Below are positions 23,917-32,654 of a stretch of DNA of 64,000 nucleotides, piece by piece. The notes beneath the pieces are model-generated. The model did no database searches, had not been told where the DNA came from, and worked only from the letters and a program-made list of their open reading frames with translations. Origin of the DNA: Marinovum sp034669705 (GTDB lineage: Bacteria > Pseudomonadota > Alphaproteobacteria > Rhodobacterales > Rhodobacteraceae); contig NZ_JAXMOR010000002.1 of assembly GCF_034669705.1 (NCBI RefSeq), positions 124,001 to 188,000 on the forward strand, given 5' to 3'. Positions within the stretch are counted from its first letter, which is position 1. Every line of letters begins with the position of its first letter. The translations under genes were made by a program, and so were the position numbers.

Positions 23917-25341
23917 TCAGTCTTCCAGTACCCAAGTGTCTTTGGTGCCGCCGCCCTGGCTCGAATTGACCACCAGAGAGCCCTCCTTGAGCGCCACCCG
24001 GGTCAGCCCGCCGGGCGCGATCTTGACCCCCTGCGGCGAGACCAGCGCAAAGGGCCGCAGGTCGACATGGCGCGGTGCCAGCCCGTTGTCGGCAAAGATC
24101 GGCACGGTCGAGAGCGCCAGCGTCGGCTGGGCGATGTAGTTGCCGGGCCGTGCGCGCAGCTTCTCGGCGAAATCCGCCAGCTCCTGCTTGGTGGCCGCCG
24201 GCCCCACCAGCATGCCATAGCCGCCAGAGCCATGCACCTCCTTGACCACCAGCTCGGCAAGGTTGTCGAGCACGTATTTCAGCGCCTCGGGCTCGGAACA
24301 GCGCCAGGTCTCGACGTTCTTCAGGATCGCCGGTTCGCCGGTATAGAATCGCACGATATCGGGCAGGTAGCTGTAGACCGCCTTGTCATCGGCGACCCCG
24401 GTGCCCGGCGCATTGGCAATGGTCACGTTGCCGGCGCGGTAGACATCCATGATCCCCGGCACGCCCAGCATCGAGTTGGGGTTGAAGGTCAGCGGGTCGA
24501 GGTATTCGTCATCGACCCGGCGATAGATCACGTCGATCCGCTTGTAGCCGCGGGTGGTGCGCATGGCGATATGGCCGTCGACGATGCGCAGGTCATGGCC
24601 CTCGACCAGCTCGACCCCCATCTGATCGGCGAGGAAACTGTGCTCGTAATAGGCCGAGTTGTGGATGCCGGGGGTCAGCACCACCACGCAGGGCCGGCCC
24701 TTGCAGCCCAGCGGCGCCGAGGCTTCCAGCGACCGGCGCAGGTTGCGGGGATAGTCGCTGACCGGCTGCACCCGGATCCGGCTGAAGAGTTCCGGGAACA
24801 TCTGCAGCATGGTCTCGCGGTTTTCCAGCATGTAGCTGACGCCCGACGGGGTGCGGGCATTGTCCTCGAGGACAAAGAAATCATCCTCGCCGGTGCGCAC
24901 GATATCTGTGCCGACGATATGGGTATAGACCCCGCCGGGCGGCGAGAACCCCATCATTTCCGGCAGAAAGGCCTCATTCTGGGCGATCAGCTCGATCGGG
25001 ATCACCCCGGCGCGGATGATTTCCTGCCGGTTGTAGATGTCATGCAGAAAGGCGTTGATCGCGATGATCCGCTGCTCGATGCCTTTCGACAGCCGGCTCC
25101 ACTCGCGGTCCGAGATGATCCGCGGCACCAGATCGAAGGGGATCAGCCGCTCTTCGGCATCGGCCTCGCCATAGACGTTGAAGGTGATGCCGGTGCGGCG
25201 AAAGAACGCTTCGGCCTCTCGCGATTTCTGCGAGAGCCTTTCGTTGTTCTGTCGGGCGAACCAGGCGTCATAGCTGGCATAGGGCGCGCGGGCCTGGCCG
25301 GCGCTGTACATTTCACTGAAATACGGGCTGTCGCTTGTCAT
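23917..25341 (-). CDS. Circularly permuted ATP-grasp protein
   Basis: 474 residues. Signatures of the type 2 circularly permuted ATP-grasp family: RTGITFNVYGEADAEERLIPFDLVPRIISDREWSRL, RIDVIYRRVDDEYLDPLTF, VKEVHGSGGYGMLVGPAATK and the C-terminal RPFALVSPQGVKIAPGGLTRVALKEGSLVVNSSQGGGTKDTWVL. ATP-grasp enzymes form amide or thioester bonds through acylphosphate intermediates, so a peptide tag or small peptide product is possible. First gene of the Anbu operon; no promoter recognised in its 156-bp upstream spacer. Confidence 0.94.
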   Translation of the reverse strand: MTSDSPYFSEMYSAGQARAPYASYDAWFARQNNERLSQKSREAEAFFRRTGITFNVYGEADAEERLIPFDLVPRIISDREWSRLSKGIEQRIIAINAFLHDIYNRQEIIRAGVIPIELIAQNEAFLPEMMGFSPPGGVYTHIVGTDIVRTGEDDFFVLEDNARTPSGVSYMLENRETMLQMFPELFSRIRVQPVSDYPRNLRRSLEASAPLGCKGRPCVVVLTPGIHNSAYYEHSFLADQMGVELVEGHDLRIVDGHIAMRTTRGYKRIDVIYRRVDDEYLDPLTFNPNSMLGVPGIMDVYRAGNVTIANAPGTGVADDKAVYSYLPDIVRFYTGEPAILKNVETWRCSEPEALKYVLDNLAELVVKEVHGSGGYGMLVGPAATKQELADFAEKLRARPGNYIAQPTLALSTVPIFADNGLAPRHVDLRPFALVSPQGVKIAPGGLTRVALKEGSLVVNSSQGGGTKDTWVLED

Positions 25342-25497
25342 GGGCCGAGCCTAGATAACCCGGCGGCACTGGCAACGAAGAGCAGGTCGCGGCGCGGCGC
25401 GGCGGCAGCTTTGCCTTGAAATCGATCACCCCCGAGGCAAATGCCTGCAAACAAGGCAACGCATGCCTGCTCGCCCCGGTCTTCTGGCCTGTGGCCA

Positions 25498-26304
25498 TCA
25501 CATCGTCACGAACACGCAGCCGTCCGAGATGAACATCGGCGGTGTCTTGCACAGGCCCTGCGCCACCTTCCAGGCCGCCAGCACCTTGGGGATGTAGTCG
25601 CGGGTCTCGGCATAGGGCGGCACGCCGCCGTGCTTGCCGATCGAGTTCTCGCCCGCGTTGTAGCCCGCCAGAACCAGCAGCGGGTCGCCCTCGAACTTGT
25701 TGATCAGGAAGTCGAGGAACTTGACCCCGCCTCTTATATTGTCAGCCGCAACCGCGCTGTCGGTGACGCCGAACCGCGCGGCGGTCGCCGGCATCAGCTG
25801 CATCAGGCCCTGCGCGCCCGCCGACGAAACCGCATCGACCCGGCCGCCGCTCTCGACCGACATCACCGCCAGCGCCAGCGCCGGCGAGACCTGGGTGCCG
25901 ACCGTCGCGGTGAGGATCTCCACCCCGCGGGCGGCGGCGATGGCTTGCAGGTCGGCCAGCCGCGGCGGCCGGACCCCCTGCCCCTTGGGAGCCTTGTCGA
26001 GCGCCGCCAGAGCCTCGTCCAGGCGGCCGGGGTTGCGGTCTTCGTATTTCGCCGAGACGGTTGTCCAGAACCAGCCGTAGGTCGCAACGCCGCTGGCACC
26101 GTCGGTCGCCGGGGCCGGTTTCGCGGCGACCGGCTTGCGCGGGGCCGGCGCGGTGATCTGCACCAGAATGCGCTTCTTGGTGCCGGGCTTGGGCGGCTTG
26201 ACCCGCCGGGCCTCGAAATCGGGAAAGGCCGGCGCTTCGGCCAGGGCGGGAAGTGGCGCCGCCATCAGGGCGCACAGCACGGCGCCATATGCCAGATGTC
26301 TCAT
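25498..26304 (-). CDS. Lytic transglycosylase (SLT domain)
   Basis: 268 residues from ATG at 26304 (MRHLAYGAVLCALMAAPLPALAEA), a Sec signal peptide; a longer frame to 26388 has none. After a proline/lysine-rich stretch, the SLT domain holds the catalytic Glu in AVMSVESGGRVDAVSSAGAQGLMQLMPATAARFGV, then LVLAGYNAGENSIGKHGGVPPYAETRDYI. It cleaves the glycan strands of peptidoglycan in the periplasm. It could open the wall for the tad pilus, whose genes start 363 bp away in the opposite direction, but this is inference. Confidence 0.92.
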   Translation of the reverse strand: MRHLAYGAVLCALMAAPLPALAEAPAFPDFEARRVKPPKPGTKKRILVQITAPAPRKPVAAKPAPATDGASGVATYGWFWTTVSAKYEDRNPGRLDEALAALDKAPKGQGVRPPRLADLQAIAAARGVEILTATVGTQVSPALALAVMSVESGGRVDAVSSAGAQGLMQLMPATAARFGVTDSAVAADNIRGGVKFLDFLINKFEGDPLLVLAGYNAGENSIGKHGGVPPYAETRDYIPKVLAAWKVAQGLCKTPPMFISDGCVFVTM

Positions 26305-26667
26305 CTTGATACCTGCTCTGCCTCGTTGGGCGATGTCATTGTCGCCAAACCTCGCAAAAAACCGCGCCTGAGGCCAGTTTGGTCGCATTCAAAAGCTGCG
26401 CGCGCGCCATATTTGCCAACAATTGTCCGCGCCCGGCGGCCGGTTCATGCACCGCTAAAATTATTTGAGGCGAAAAATCAGCGACTTGCGGAGTTTTCCG
26501 CGGGGCCGACCGGCAGGGCCGCAAATTGAGCGATTGCCGCCCAACTGCCGCCCCATTCGGGTGGCCTATTAGCGTCATACCAAGTCGGACAGACCTGAGG
26601 TGAGAGGCAGGCCTGAGACCCCCGGCGAGGTGAACGAAACGCAAAATCGACCTACGGAGAAAACACC
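26305..26667. other. Divergent regulatory spacer, lytic transglycosylase / flp1
   Basis: 363 bp with no gene seen. An AT-rich stretch (about 26455-26485, GCTAAAATTATTTGAGG) interrupts GC-rich DNA and is a candidate promoter region. No CtrA or FNR site was found in it. The flp1 leader just before 26668 contains CGGAGAAAACACC, the ribosome-binding site. Confidence 0.5.
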
Positions 26668-26847
26668 ATGATCAACTTCATCAAGAACTTCCGCAAAGAC
26701 GAAGACGGCGCCGTTACTGTTGACTGGGTCGTGCTGACCGCAGCCATCGTCGGCCTGGCGATCGCAGCCTACGGCGCGATCGAAACCAACGCCACCACCC
26801 TGTTCAACGCCACTGCCGGCGCGATCTCGGGCGAGAACGACTTCTGA
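26668..26847 (+). CDS. Flp-family type IVb pilin, copy 1
   Basis: 59 residues, too short for many gene callers. The leader MINFIKNFRKDEDG ends at Gly14, the predicted prepilin peptidase cleavage site, and the mature part starts AVTVDWVVLTAAIVGLAIAAYG, one hydrophobic helix forming the pilus core. Position +5 is Asp and +6 Trp, where Flp1 proteins of other groups have Glu-Tyr. It carries a good ribosome-binding site (CGGAGA). The protein is identical to copy 2; only three synonymous bases differ. A hairpin follows 25 bp after the stop. Confidence 0.93.
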   Translation: MINFIKNFRKDEDGAVTVDWVVLTAAIVGLAIAAYGAIETNATTLFNATAGAISGENDF

Positions 26848-26872
26848 TCGTTTACCTGAGCCTCTGATCTGA

Positions 26873-26894
26873 GGGTCCTGTCGCGGCAGGACCC
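26873..26894 (+). terminator. Hairpin after flp1
   Basis: Perfect 8-bp stem GGGTCCTG/CAGGACCC with loop TCGCGG, 25 bp past the flp1 stop and 44 bp before flp2. There is no U-run, so it may protect the abundant flp1 mRNA 3' end or attenuate read-through. Confidence 0.55.
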
Positions 26895-26938
26895 GACACC
26901 CAACATACAGGCCCCTGTGGCCGAACCGGAGACACACC

Positions 26939-27118
26939 ATGATCAACTTCATCAAGAACTTCCGCAAAGACGAAGACGGCGCCGTTACTGTTGACTGGGT
27001 CGTGCTGACCGCAGCCATCGTCGGCCTGGCGATCGCGGCCTACGGCGCGATCGAAACCAACGCCACCACCCTGTTCAACGCCACTGCCGGCGCGATCTCG
27101 GGTGAAAACGACTTCTGA
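26939..27118 (+). CDS. Flp-family type IVb pilin, copy 2
   Basis: 59 residues, protein identical to copy 1 271 bp upstream. The three differences (GCA/GCG, GGC/GGT, GAG/GAA) are all synonymous. Similarity extends a short way into the flanks: ACACCATG in front, and TGATCGTTTACCTGA at and after the stop. It has its own ribosome-binding site (CCGGAGA). This is a recent duplication or one kept alike by gene conversion, which would raise pilin dosage. Confidence 0.93.
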   Translation: MINFIKNFRKDEDGAVTVDWVVLTAAIVGLAIAAYGAIETNATTLFNATAGAISGENDF

Positions 27119-27135
27119 TCGTTTACCTGACCAAA

Positions 27136-27170
27136 GACAGGTACCCGGATTTCGCGCTCGGGTGCCTGTC
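27136..27170 (+). terminator. Hairpin after flp2
   Basis: A 12-13-bp stem with two G-U pairs joins GACAGGTACCCGG (27136-27148) to TCGGGTGCCTGTC (27158-27170). It lies 18 bp after the flp2 stop. No U-run follows. It has a different sequence from the flp1 hairpin although the pilin genes are almost identical. Confidence 0.6.
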
Positions 27171-27361
27171 TGACCCTCTGTGCCCTGCGGCACAGGTCGC
27201 CCGCGGGGCGGCTGCCGCGTAACGGCGCGGCGGGTCAGGCCTCGGGGGCACAGCCCTGTGCAATGCTCCCGAGCTGTCCAGAACGGACCCACAGGCTCGA
27301 CGGTTCAGCCGGCATCGCCGGCATCGTCCTATTGAGGTATCAAGAGTTGGGAGAGACGGCT

Positions 27362-27541
27362 ATGCAAAGGCTTCTCAAGAATTTTTTCAAGGCCGAAGAT
27401 GGCGCCGTCACCGTGGACTGGGTTGTTCTGACCGCAGCCATCGTCGGCCTTGCCGCCGTGGCCTATGTCTCGATCGAGACCAACACCAACACGCTGTCGA
27501 CCGCCATTGGCGGCGCGATCGGCGGACAAAACGATTTCTAG
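27362..27541 (+). CDS. Flp-family type IVb pilin, copy 3 (diverged)
   Basis: 59 residues from ATG at 27362 with GGGAGAGA upstream. MQRLLKNFFKAEDG leads to AVTVDWVVLTAAIVGLAAVAYV; the cleavage region and helix match copies 1 and 2, while the C-terminal part (SIETNTNTLSTAIGGAIGGQNDF) differs. It could be a minor pilin or serve another condition. Transcription probably ends at the following terminator (27573). Confidence 0.92.
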   Translation: MQRLLKNFFKAEDGAVTVDWVVLTAAIVGLAAVAYVSIETNTNTLSTAIGGAIGGQNDF

Positions 27542-27572
27542 ACCCTGATCCCCCTCAGGCAGCGTGACCGAC

Positions 27573-27600
27573 AGCCGGCCCCTGACCAGGGCCGGCTTTC
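27573..27600 (+). terminator. Terminator after flp3
   Basis: Perfect 9-bp stem AGCCGGCCC (27573-27581) / GGGCCGGCT (27589-27597) with loop CTGACCA, then TTC. It separates the pilin genes from cpaB. Confidence 0.7.
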
Positions 27601-27728
27601 GCATGCCCGGGCCGCCGCGTGCCCTGCAATCGCGCGCCATCAGCCGCCAGGCCGCCCGCTCCGCGGCTTAAATTCACCACATTCATCCGGCAAAACGGAA
27701 ACAATGATTTGAAGGAAAGGGCAGGATA

Positions 27729-28715
27729 ATGCGAGTGGTATTCGGATTGGTGCTGATTCTCGGCATCGCGCTGGCCGGCTTCGCGGTTTACCTGGCCAAC
27801 GGCTATGTGAACTCCTATCGCGTGGCACTGGCCAAGGCCAAGGGCTCGGAGGGCATCGCGACGGTCGATGTCTATGTTGCGACAAAACGCATGAACTACG
27901 GCGACAGGCTGGAGACGGAGGCGGTGCGGGTGGTGAAATTTCCGCGCGCCTCGGTGCCGGAGGGCACCTTCCTGCAGCAGGGCGGCGCCGTCCCCTATCA
28001 CAAGCCCTGGGACGAGCTCGACGAGGCGACCCAGGCCAAGCTTCGTGAGAACCCCGAACCGGGCGTGCACCCGCGCCGCGACGGGATGAAGATCACCGAG
28101 ACCGACGATCTGTTTCCCGACGGCGGCGAGGCGCGCTACGTGCTGCGCACCATCGAGCGCGGCGAGGCGATCCTGGCCACCAAGGTCACCCGCCCCGGCC
28201 AGGATGCCGGCATCACCTCGCGGCTGGACCCCGGCATGCGCGCCTTCGCGATCAAGGTCGACGTGGCCTCCGGGGTCTCGGGCTTCCTGCGGCCGGGCGA
28301 CCGGGTCGATGTCTACTGGACCGGCCGCGTCTCCTCCTACGGTGACGAAGGCGGGCGCAGCTCCTCCGACGTGACCAAGCTGATCGAAACCGGCGTCAAG
28401 CTGATCGCCATCGACCAGTCTGCCTATGGCGACAGTTCGGCGACCACCATCGCCCGCACCGTGACCGTCTCGGCCAAGCCGCAGCAGGTGGCGGCCCTGG
28501 CCCAGGCGCAATCCACCGGCCGCCTGTCGCTGGCGCTGGTGGGCTCGGGCGACACCTCGGAGGTCGGCCCGGTCGAGGTTGACCAGATGAGCCTTCTGGG
28601 GCTCGAGGCGCCGGAGGTCGAGAAGGTCGTCGAGGCAAAGCAGGAAGAAGTTTGCACAATCCGCACCCGCAAGGGCGGCGAGATGGTCGAGATCCCGATT
28701 CCCTGCACCAACTGA
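27729..28715 (+). CDS. cpaB: Flp pilus assembly protein CpaB/RcpC
   Basis: 328 residues. One N-terminal helix (MRVVFGLVLILGIALAGFAVYLANGYV) is followed by a SAF domain (VDVYVATKRMNYGDRLETEAVRVVKFP, about 46-72) and the RcpC/CpaB domain (MRAFAIKVDVASGVSGFLRPGDRVDVYWTG; TVTVSAKPQQVAALAQAQSTGRLSLALVG). It is a periplasmic part of the Tad secretion channel, associated with the secretin. Start supported by GGAAAGGGCAGGA. A strong terminator follows, so cpaB forms its own unit apart from cpaC. Confidence 0.95.
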   Translation: MRVVFGLVLILGIALAGFAVYLANGYVNSYRVALAKAKGSEGIATVDVYVATKRMNYGDRLETEAVRVVKFPRASVPEGTFLQQGGAVPYHKPWDELDEATQAKLRENPEPGVHPRRDGMKITETDDLFPDGGEARYVLRTIERGEAILATKVTRPGQDAGITSRLDPGMRAFAIKVDVASGVSGFLRPGDRVDVYWTGRVSSYGDEGGRSSSDVTKLIETGVKLIAIDQSAYGDSSATTIARTVTVSAKPQQVAALAQAQSTGRLSLALVGSGDTSEVGPVEVDQMSLLGLEAPEVEKVVEAKQEEVCTIRTRKGGEMVEIPIPCTN

Positions 28716-28751
28716 GCGGCACCCTCTACATCAGGTAGGTCTGAAAGAGCA

Positions 28752-28789
28752 AAACGCCGCATCCTGTGATGCGGCGTTTCATTTTTTTC
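28752..28789 (+). terminator. Rho-independent terminator after cpaB
   Basis: 12-bp perfect stem AAACGCCGCATC (28752-28763) / GATGCGGCGTTT (28768-28779), loop CTGT, followed by CATTTTTTTC. It is one of the clearest intrinsic terminators in the window and lies inside the tad locus, between cpaB and cpaC. Confidence 0.93.
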
Positions 28790-28929
28790 GCGCTGTTGCG
28801 AGATACCCACATAAAAGCCCGCTCGGAAGCCATTGATTCTTGCAAAAAATCCAAACTTCCCGCAAGGTGACGCCAAATGCAGGCGAAAAGACCTGCGAGT
28901 TGAGGCGTGATCGGAAAGGCAGGTCACAG

Positions 28930-30354
28930 ATGACAGTGAAGATGTTCCTCGGAGCCGCCCTCATGGGCGCCGCTCTGGCCACCGGGCCGTTTGCGCCGAG
29001 CGCGCAGGCCGAAACCCTCCGGGTGGTGCGGCAGGGCACCTCGTCCAAGCTCTCGGTGCCGATCAACCGCGCGGTGGTGGTCGAAAGCGACGTGCCCTTT
29101 GCCGAGCTGTCGATCGCCAACCCCGCCATTGCCGACATCTCGTCGCTCTCGGACCGCACGATCTATGTGCTGGGCAAGGGCACCGGCACCACGACGCTGA
29201 CGCTGCTCGATGCCTCGGGCCGGCTGATCACCAATGTCGATGTGCATGTCACCTTCGACCTCACGGAATTCAAGGAACGGCTGCGCCAGATCATGCCGGG
29301 CGAGAAGATCGAGGTGCGCAGCGCCGACGACGGTATCGTGCTGTCGGGCGTCGCCTCGTCGACGCAAAAGATGATGCGCGCGCTGGACCTTGCCGAACGC
29401 TACGCGCCGGAGCGGGTGTCGAACCTGATGAGCGTCGGTGGCGTCCAGCAGGTGATGCTCAAGGTCCGCTTTGCCGAGATGTCGCGCAACGTGTCGAAAT
29501 CGCTGGCCTCGTCGCTGGCACTGGGCGGCAACGTCGCCAACAACAACGTCGGCGTGCGCTTTGGCTCCGGCCAGGCAGCGCGGAACTCGGCGCTGCAGGG
29601 CATCCTCAACGGCGTGATCCCCGGGTCCACCGCGAACGAGCTCTCCTCCTCAATCGGCTTCAACCTTGGTGCGGTCGAGGTGGCGCTGCTGCTCGAGGCG
29701 CTGGAAAGCAAGGGCATGGTGCGGATGCTGGCCGAGCCCAACCTCACCGCCCTCTCGGGCCAGGAGGCGACCTTTCTGGCCGGTGGCGAATACCCGGTGC
29801 CGGTCTCGGCCGAAAGCGACCTGATCCGTATCGAGTTCAAGCCCTTCGGCATCGAGCTGAGCTTTACCCCCCGGGTGGTCGACAATGACGTCATCAACCT
29901 CGAACTGAAGACCGCCGTCTCGGCAATCGACCCGACCAACGGGTTCGTCAACAACGACTTCCAGATCGACGCCTTCACCCGCCGCGAGGCGACCACCACG
30001 GTGGAGATGCGCGACGGCGAGAGCTTTGCCATCGCCGGTCTGCTCAAGGACGACTTCCGCGATCTCAACGGCCAGGTGCCCTGGCTGGGCGATGTGCCGG
30101 TGCTGGGCGCGCTGTTCCGGTCGGCCGAATACAGCCGCGAGCAATCCGAGCTGGTGATCATCGTGACACCGCATCTGGTGACGCCAACCCGCGGCGAAGC
30201 CCTGGCCCTGCCCACCGACAAGGTGCGGCCGCCGTCAGAGAAAGACCTCTTCCTGCATGGCCGCGTGGCCAGCGACACGGCACCCCGGAAAGGACCCGTT
30301 GCCGAAGTTGCCAAGCAGGACTTCTCCGGGTCCTATGGCTATGTGATGGATTGA
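28930..30354 (+). CDS. cpaC: Tad/Flp pilus outer-membrane secretin CpaC/RcpA
   Basis: 474 residues from ATG at 28930 (MTVKMFLGAALMGAALATG...AQA), a Sec signal peptide with AAAGGCAGG upstream. The periplasmic BON/N0-like region (LRVVRQGTSSKLSVPINRAVVVESDVPFAELSIANPAIADI) is followed by the secretin domain (MLAEPNLTALSGQEATFLAGGEYPVPV, VRF, LEKLAVSAIDP-type region and LVIIVTPHLVTPT near residue 425). It forms the outer-membrane pore through which the pilus passes. The OmpA lipoprotein starts 4 bp later. Confidence 0.95.
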   Translation: MTVKMFLGAALMGAALATGPFAPSAQAETLRVVRQGTSSKLSVPINRAVVVESDVPFAELSIANPAIADISSLSDRTIYVLGKGTGTTTLTLLDASGRLITNVDVHVTFDLTEFKERLRQIMPGEKIEVRSADDGIVLSGVASSTQKMMRALDLAERYAPERVSNLMSVGGVQQVMLKVRFAEMSRNVSKSLASSLALGGNVANNNVGVRFGSGQAARNSALQGILNGVIPGSTANELSSSIGFNLGAVEVALLLEALESKGMVRMLAEPNLTALSGQEATFLAGGEYPVPVSAESDLIRIEFKPFGIELSFTPRVVDNDVINLELKTAVSAIDPTNGFVNNDFQIDAFTRREATTTVEMRDGESFAIAGLLKDDFRDLNGQVPWLGDVPVLGALFRSAEYSREQSELVIIVTPHLVTPTRGEALALPTDKVRPPSEKDLFLHGRVASDTAPRKGPVAEVAKQDFSGSYGYVMD

Positions 30355-30358
30355 TCGG

Positions 30359-31054
30359 ATGCAGCAGGTGCGCTTGACATATCTCGTGGCTTCGGTCGCC
30401 GCCCTCGGCATCCTGGCCGGGTGTTCGCCCCATGGCGGGCCGGTGCAGGGTTCGTTCTATCGCGAATCCGGAGCGCTGATCGATACCGGCAATTTCGGCA
30501 CCGCGACGATGAACAACCAGGCCTATCAGACCGGCGAGAAGCAATGGGTCTACAACATGGCCCAGCGTTTCGCCGAAGAGGTGCCGACGACGGTGAACTT
30601 CGCCTTCAACTCGACCCGGATCGAGGCCGGCGCCGCCGCCACGCTGAGCCGTCAGGCCGCGTGGATCAAGCGCTTCCCCGAGGTCCGCTTCCGGGTCTAT
30701 GGCCATACCGACAAGGTGGGCTCCAACGCCTACAACCGTCAGCTCGGCCAGCGCCGCGCCGATGCGGTCGTGGCCTTCCTGGTGGGCCAGGGCATCTCGC
30801 CGAGCCGTCTCGAGGCGGTGGTGAGCTTTGGCGAGACCCAGCCGCTGATCGTGACCGAAGGACGTGAGCGCCGCAACCGCCGCACCGTGACCGAGGTCTC
30901 TGGCTTCGTGGCGGGCCACCCGATGCTGCTCGACGGCAATTACGCCGCCGTCGTCTACCGCGAGTACCTGACCTCCGGCGAGCCCGGATCGACCTTTACC
31001 ACTGGCGTCTCGACCGGCTCCCAGGCCGACACGTCCGACAGCTCTGCCAACTAG
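30359..31054 (+). CDS. OmpA-family lipoprotein in the CpaD position
   Basis: 231 residues. The signal ends in the lipobox LAGC with Cys22, so it is a lipoprotein. An OmpA C-terminal (peptidoglycan-binding) domain occupies about residues 75-180: TVNFAFNSTRIEAGAAATLSRQAAWIKRFPEVRFRVYGHTDKVGSNAYNRQLGQRRADAVVAFLV. In Caulobacter the slot between cpaC and cpaE holds cpaD; here this OmpA protein takes it and may tie the secretin to the cell wall. It starts 4 bp after cpaC. Confidence 0.9.
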   Translation: MQQVRLTYLVASVAALGILAGCSPHGGPVQGSFYRESGALIDTGNFGTATMNNQAYQTGEKQWVYNMAQRFAEEVPTTVNFAFNSTRIEAGAAATLSRQAAWIKRFPEVRFRVYGHTDKVGSNAYNRQLGQRRADAVVAFLVGQGISPSRLEAVVSFGETQPLIVTEGRERRNRRTVTEVSGFVAGHPMLLDGNYAAVVYREYLTSGEPGSTFTTGVSTGSQADTSDSSAN

Positions 31055-31076
31055 ACTACCTCGTATCCCGGCAGGC

Positions 31077-31107
31077 AAAAGGAGGCGGATGTTCCGCCTC
31101 CTTTTTC
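31077..31107 (+). terminator. Rho-independent terminator after the OmpA lipoprotein gene
   Basis: 13-bp stem AAAAGGAGGCGGA / TCCGCCTCCTTTT with loop TGT, followed by TCG, 22 bp past the stop. It ends the cpaC-ompA unit. The next gene, tadZ, starts about 240 bp later and therefore needs its own promoter. Confidence 0.9.
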
Positions 31108-31344
31108 GTTTCCAGCGCCATGAACAATCCCCCGGGATCGATGGCGATTGGCCCGTTTTCGCGAAATGACGATTTTTTGGCCGCAATCTCGCCTGAATTT
31201 TCAAGCACTTTCGGATCAGTGAAATGTGCCACGTGGGACGATTAACCCGCGGGACGGCCCCAGACCCCGCGACCGCACCGGCACATCGCATGCCGGACGT
31301 CGGCAGGGCTAGAGGGCGGGTAGAGTTTGTAAAGGATAAAGGCC

Positions 31345-32643
31345 ATGACGGACGAAACAGCGCTTGAGATGGACATTCCTCCCATCGTCGCCTGCACGAT
31401 CAGCCGGAACGTGCAGGAATTCGAGCTCCTGATCGAAGACATGGAAACCGCTCTGGGCGAGCAATGGGGCGACCTCGGCTTTGACGAGGCGATCCCGTTC
31501 TTTGCCCAGCAGGACGCCGAGGCGCTGGAGTTCATCGCCATCGCCATGGATGCCGAGGACGAGGCCGACCTGCCGGTGCTGGCCGAGATCATCGAGGCCG
31601 CCAAGGCGCGCGACATCAAGGTGATCCTGATCACCGAGGATGTCTCGCCGGCGGCGCTGCACCACCTGATGCGCAAGGGCGCCGATGAATTCGTCCCCTA
31701 CCCGCTGCCAGAGACCGAGCTGCAATTCGCCATCGACCGGGTGCGCGCCGCCGCCGCTGCCCCGTCGGAGGCCGCCGCCGCCGGCGCGCTGGTTGAGGTC
31801 TCCGAGATCGACGCGGCTGAGGCGCAGCCCGAAGAGAAGAAGGTCAAGCTCAAGAAAGGCGCGGCCCGCAACGGCGTGCTGATCGCGGTGCACGGCCTGG
31901 TCGGTGGCGTCGGCTCCACGACCTTTGCCACCAACCTCGCCTGGGAGCTGGCCACCATCGCCAAGACCGAAGCGCCCAAGGTCTGCCTGATCGACCTCGA
32001 CCTGCAGTTCGGCTCGGTCGCCACCTATCTCGACCTGCCGCGCCGCGAGTCGGTCTACGAGCTGCTGTCGGACATCGAGAACATGGACGAGGACAGCTTC
32101 AGCCAGGCGCTGATGGACTACGAGGAAAAGATGCAGGTGCTCACCGCGCCGGCCGACATGCTGCCGCTGGACCTCTTGCCGCCGCAGGACGTGGAAAAGC
32201 TGCTGCGGACCGCCTGCGAGCACTTCGACTATGTGGTCGTCGACATGCCCAAGACGCTGGTGCAATGGTCCGAGACCGTGCTCACCATGGCGCATGTCTA
32301 CTTCTCGATCCTCGAGATCGACATGCGCTCGGCGCAGAATGCCCTGCGCCTGAAGCGTGCGCTGCAGTCCGAGGACCTGCCCTTCGAGAAGCTGCGGTTC
32401 CTGCTCAACCGCGCGCCGAAGTTCACCGACCTGACCGGCAAGAGCCGGGTCAAGCGCATGGCCGAGAGCCTCGGCATCGCCATCGACGTGCAATTCCCCG
32501 ACGGCGGCAAGCCGGTGGTGCAGGCCTGCGACCACGGTCTGCCGCTGGCCACCGCCGCCGCCAAGAACCCGCTGCGCCGTGAAATCGCAAAGCTTGCCAA
32601 ATCGCTGCACGAAGTGGGTGCAGACGCGGCAGAAGCAGCCTGA
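31345..32643 (+). CDS. cpaE: Pilus localisation ATPase TadZ/CpaE
   Basis: 432 residues. The N-terminal part looks like a receiver-type domain (residues 12-135: ...IKVILITEDVSPAALHHLMRKGADEFVPYPL). A MinD/ParA-like ATPase follows: P-loop GLVGGVGSTT (184-193), CLIDLDLQFGSVATYLDL, DYVVVDMPKTLVQWSETVL. The P-loop lacks the invariant GK[ST] lysine, reading G-S-T-T, as in several TadZ proteins. TadZ marks the polar site for pilus assembly. Next gene cpaF starts 11 bp later. Confidence 0.94.
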   Translation: MTDETALEMDIPPIVACTISRNVQEFELLIEDMETALGEQWGDLGFDEAIPFFAQQDAEALEFIAIAMDAEDEADLPVLAEIIEAAKARDIKVILITEDVSPAALHHLMRKGADEFVPYPLPETELQFAIDRVRAAAAAPSEAAAAGALVEVSEIDAAEAQPEEKKVKLKKGAARNGVLIAVHGLVGGVGSTTFATNLAWELATIAKTEAPKVCLIDLDLQFGSVATYLDLPRRESVYELLSDIENMDEDSFSQALMDYEEKMQVLTAPADMLPLDLLPPQDVEKLLRTACEHFDYVVVDMPKTLVQWSETVLTMAHVYFSILEIDMRSAQNALRLKRALQSEDLPFEKLRFLLNRAPKFTDLTGKSRVKRMAESLGIAIDVQFPDGGKPVVQACDHGLPLATAAAKNPLRREIAKLAKSLHEVGADAAEAA

Positions 32644-32654
32644 GGACAGAGCCC

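Noticed and set aside
27119..27361. Fourth pilin gene between flp2 and flp3
   Set aside because: No frame with a DEDGAVTVDW-like motif is present in this spacer; only the hairpin is.
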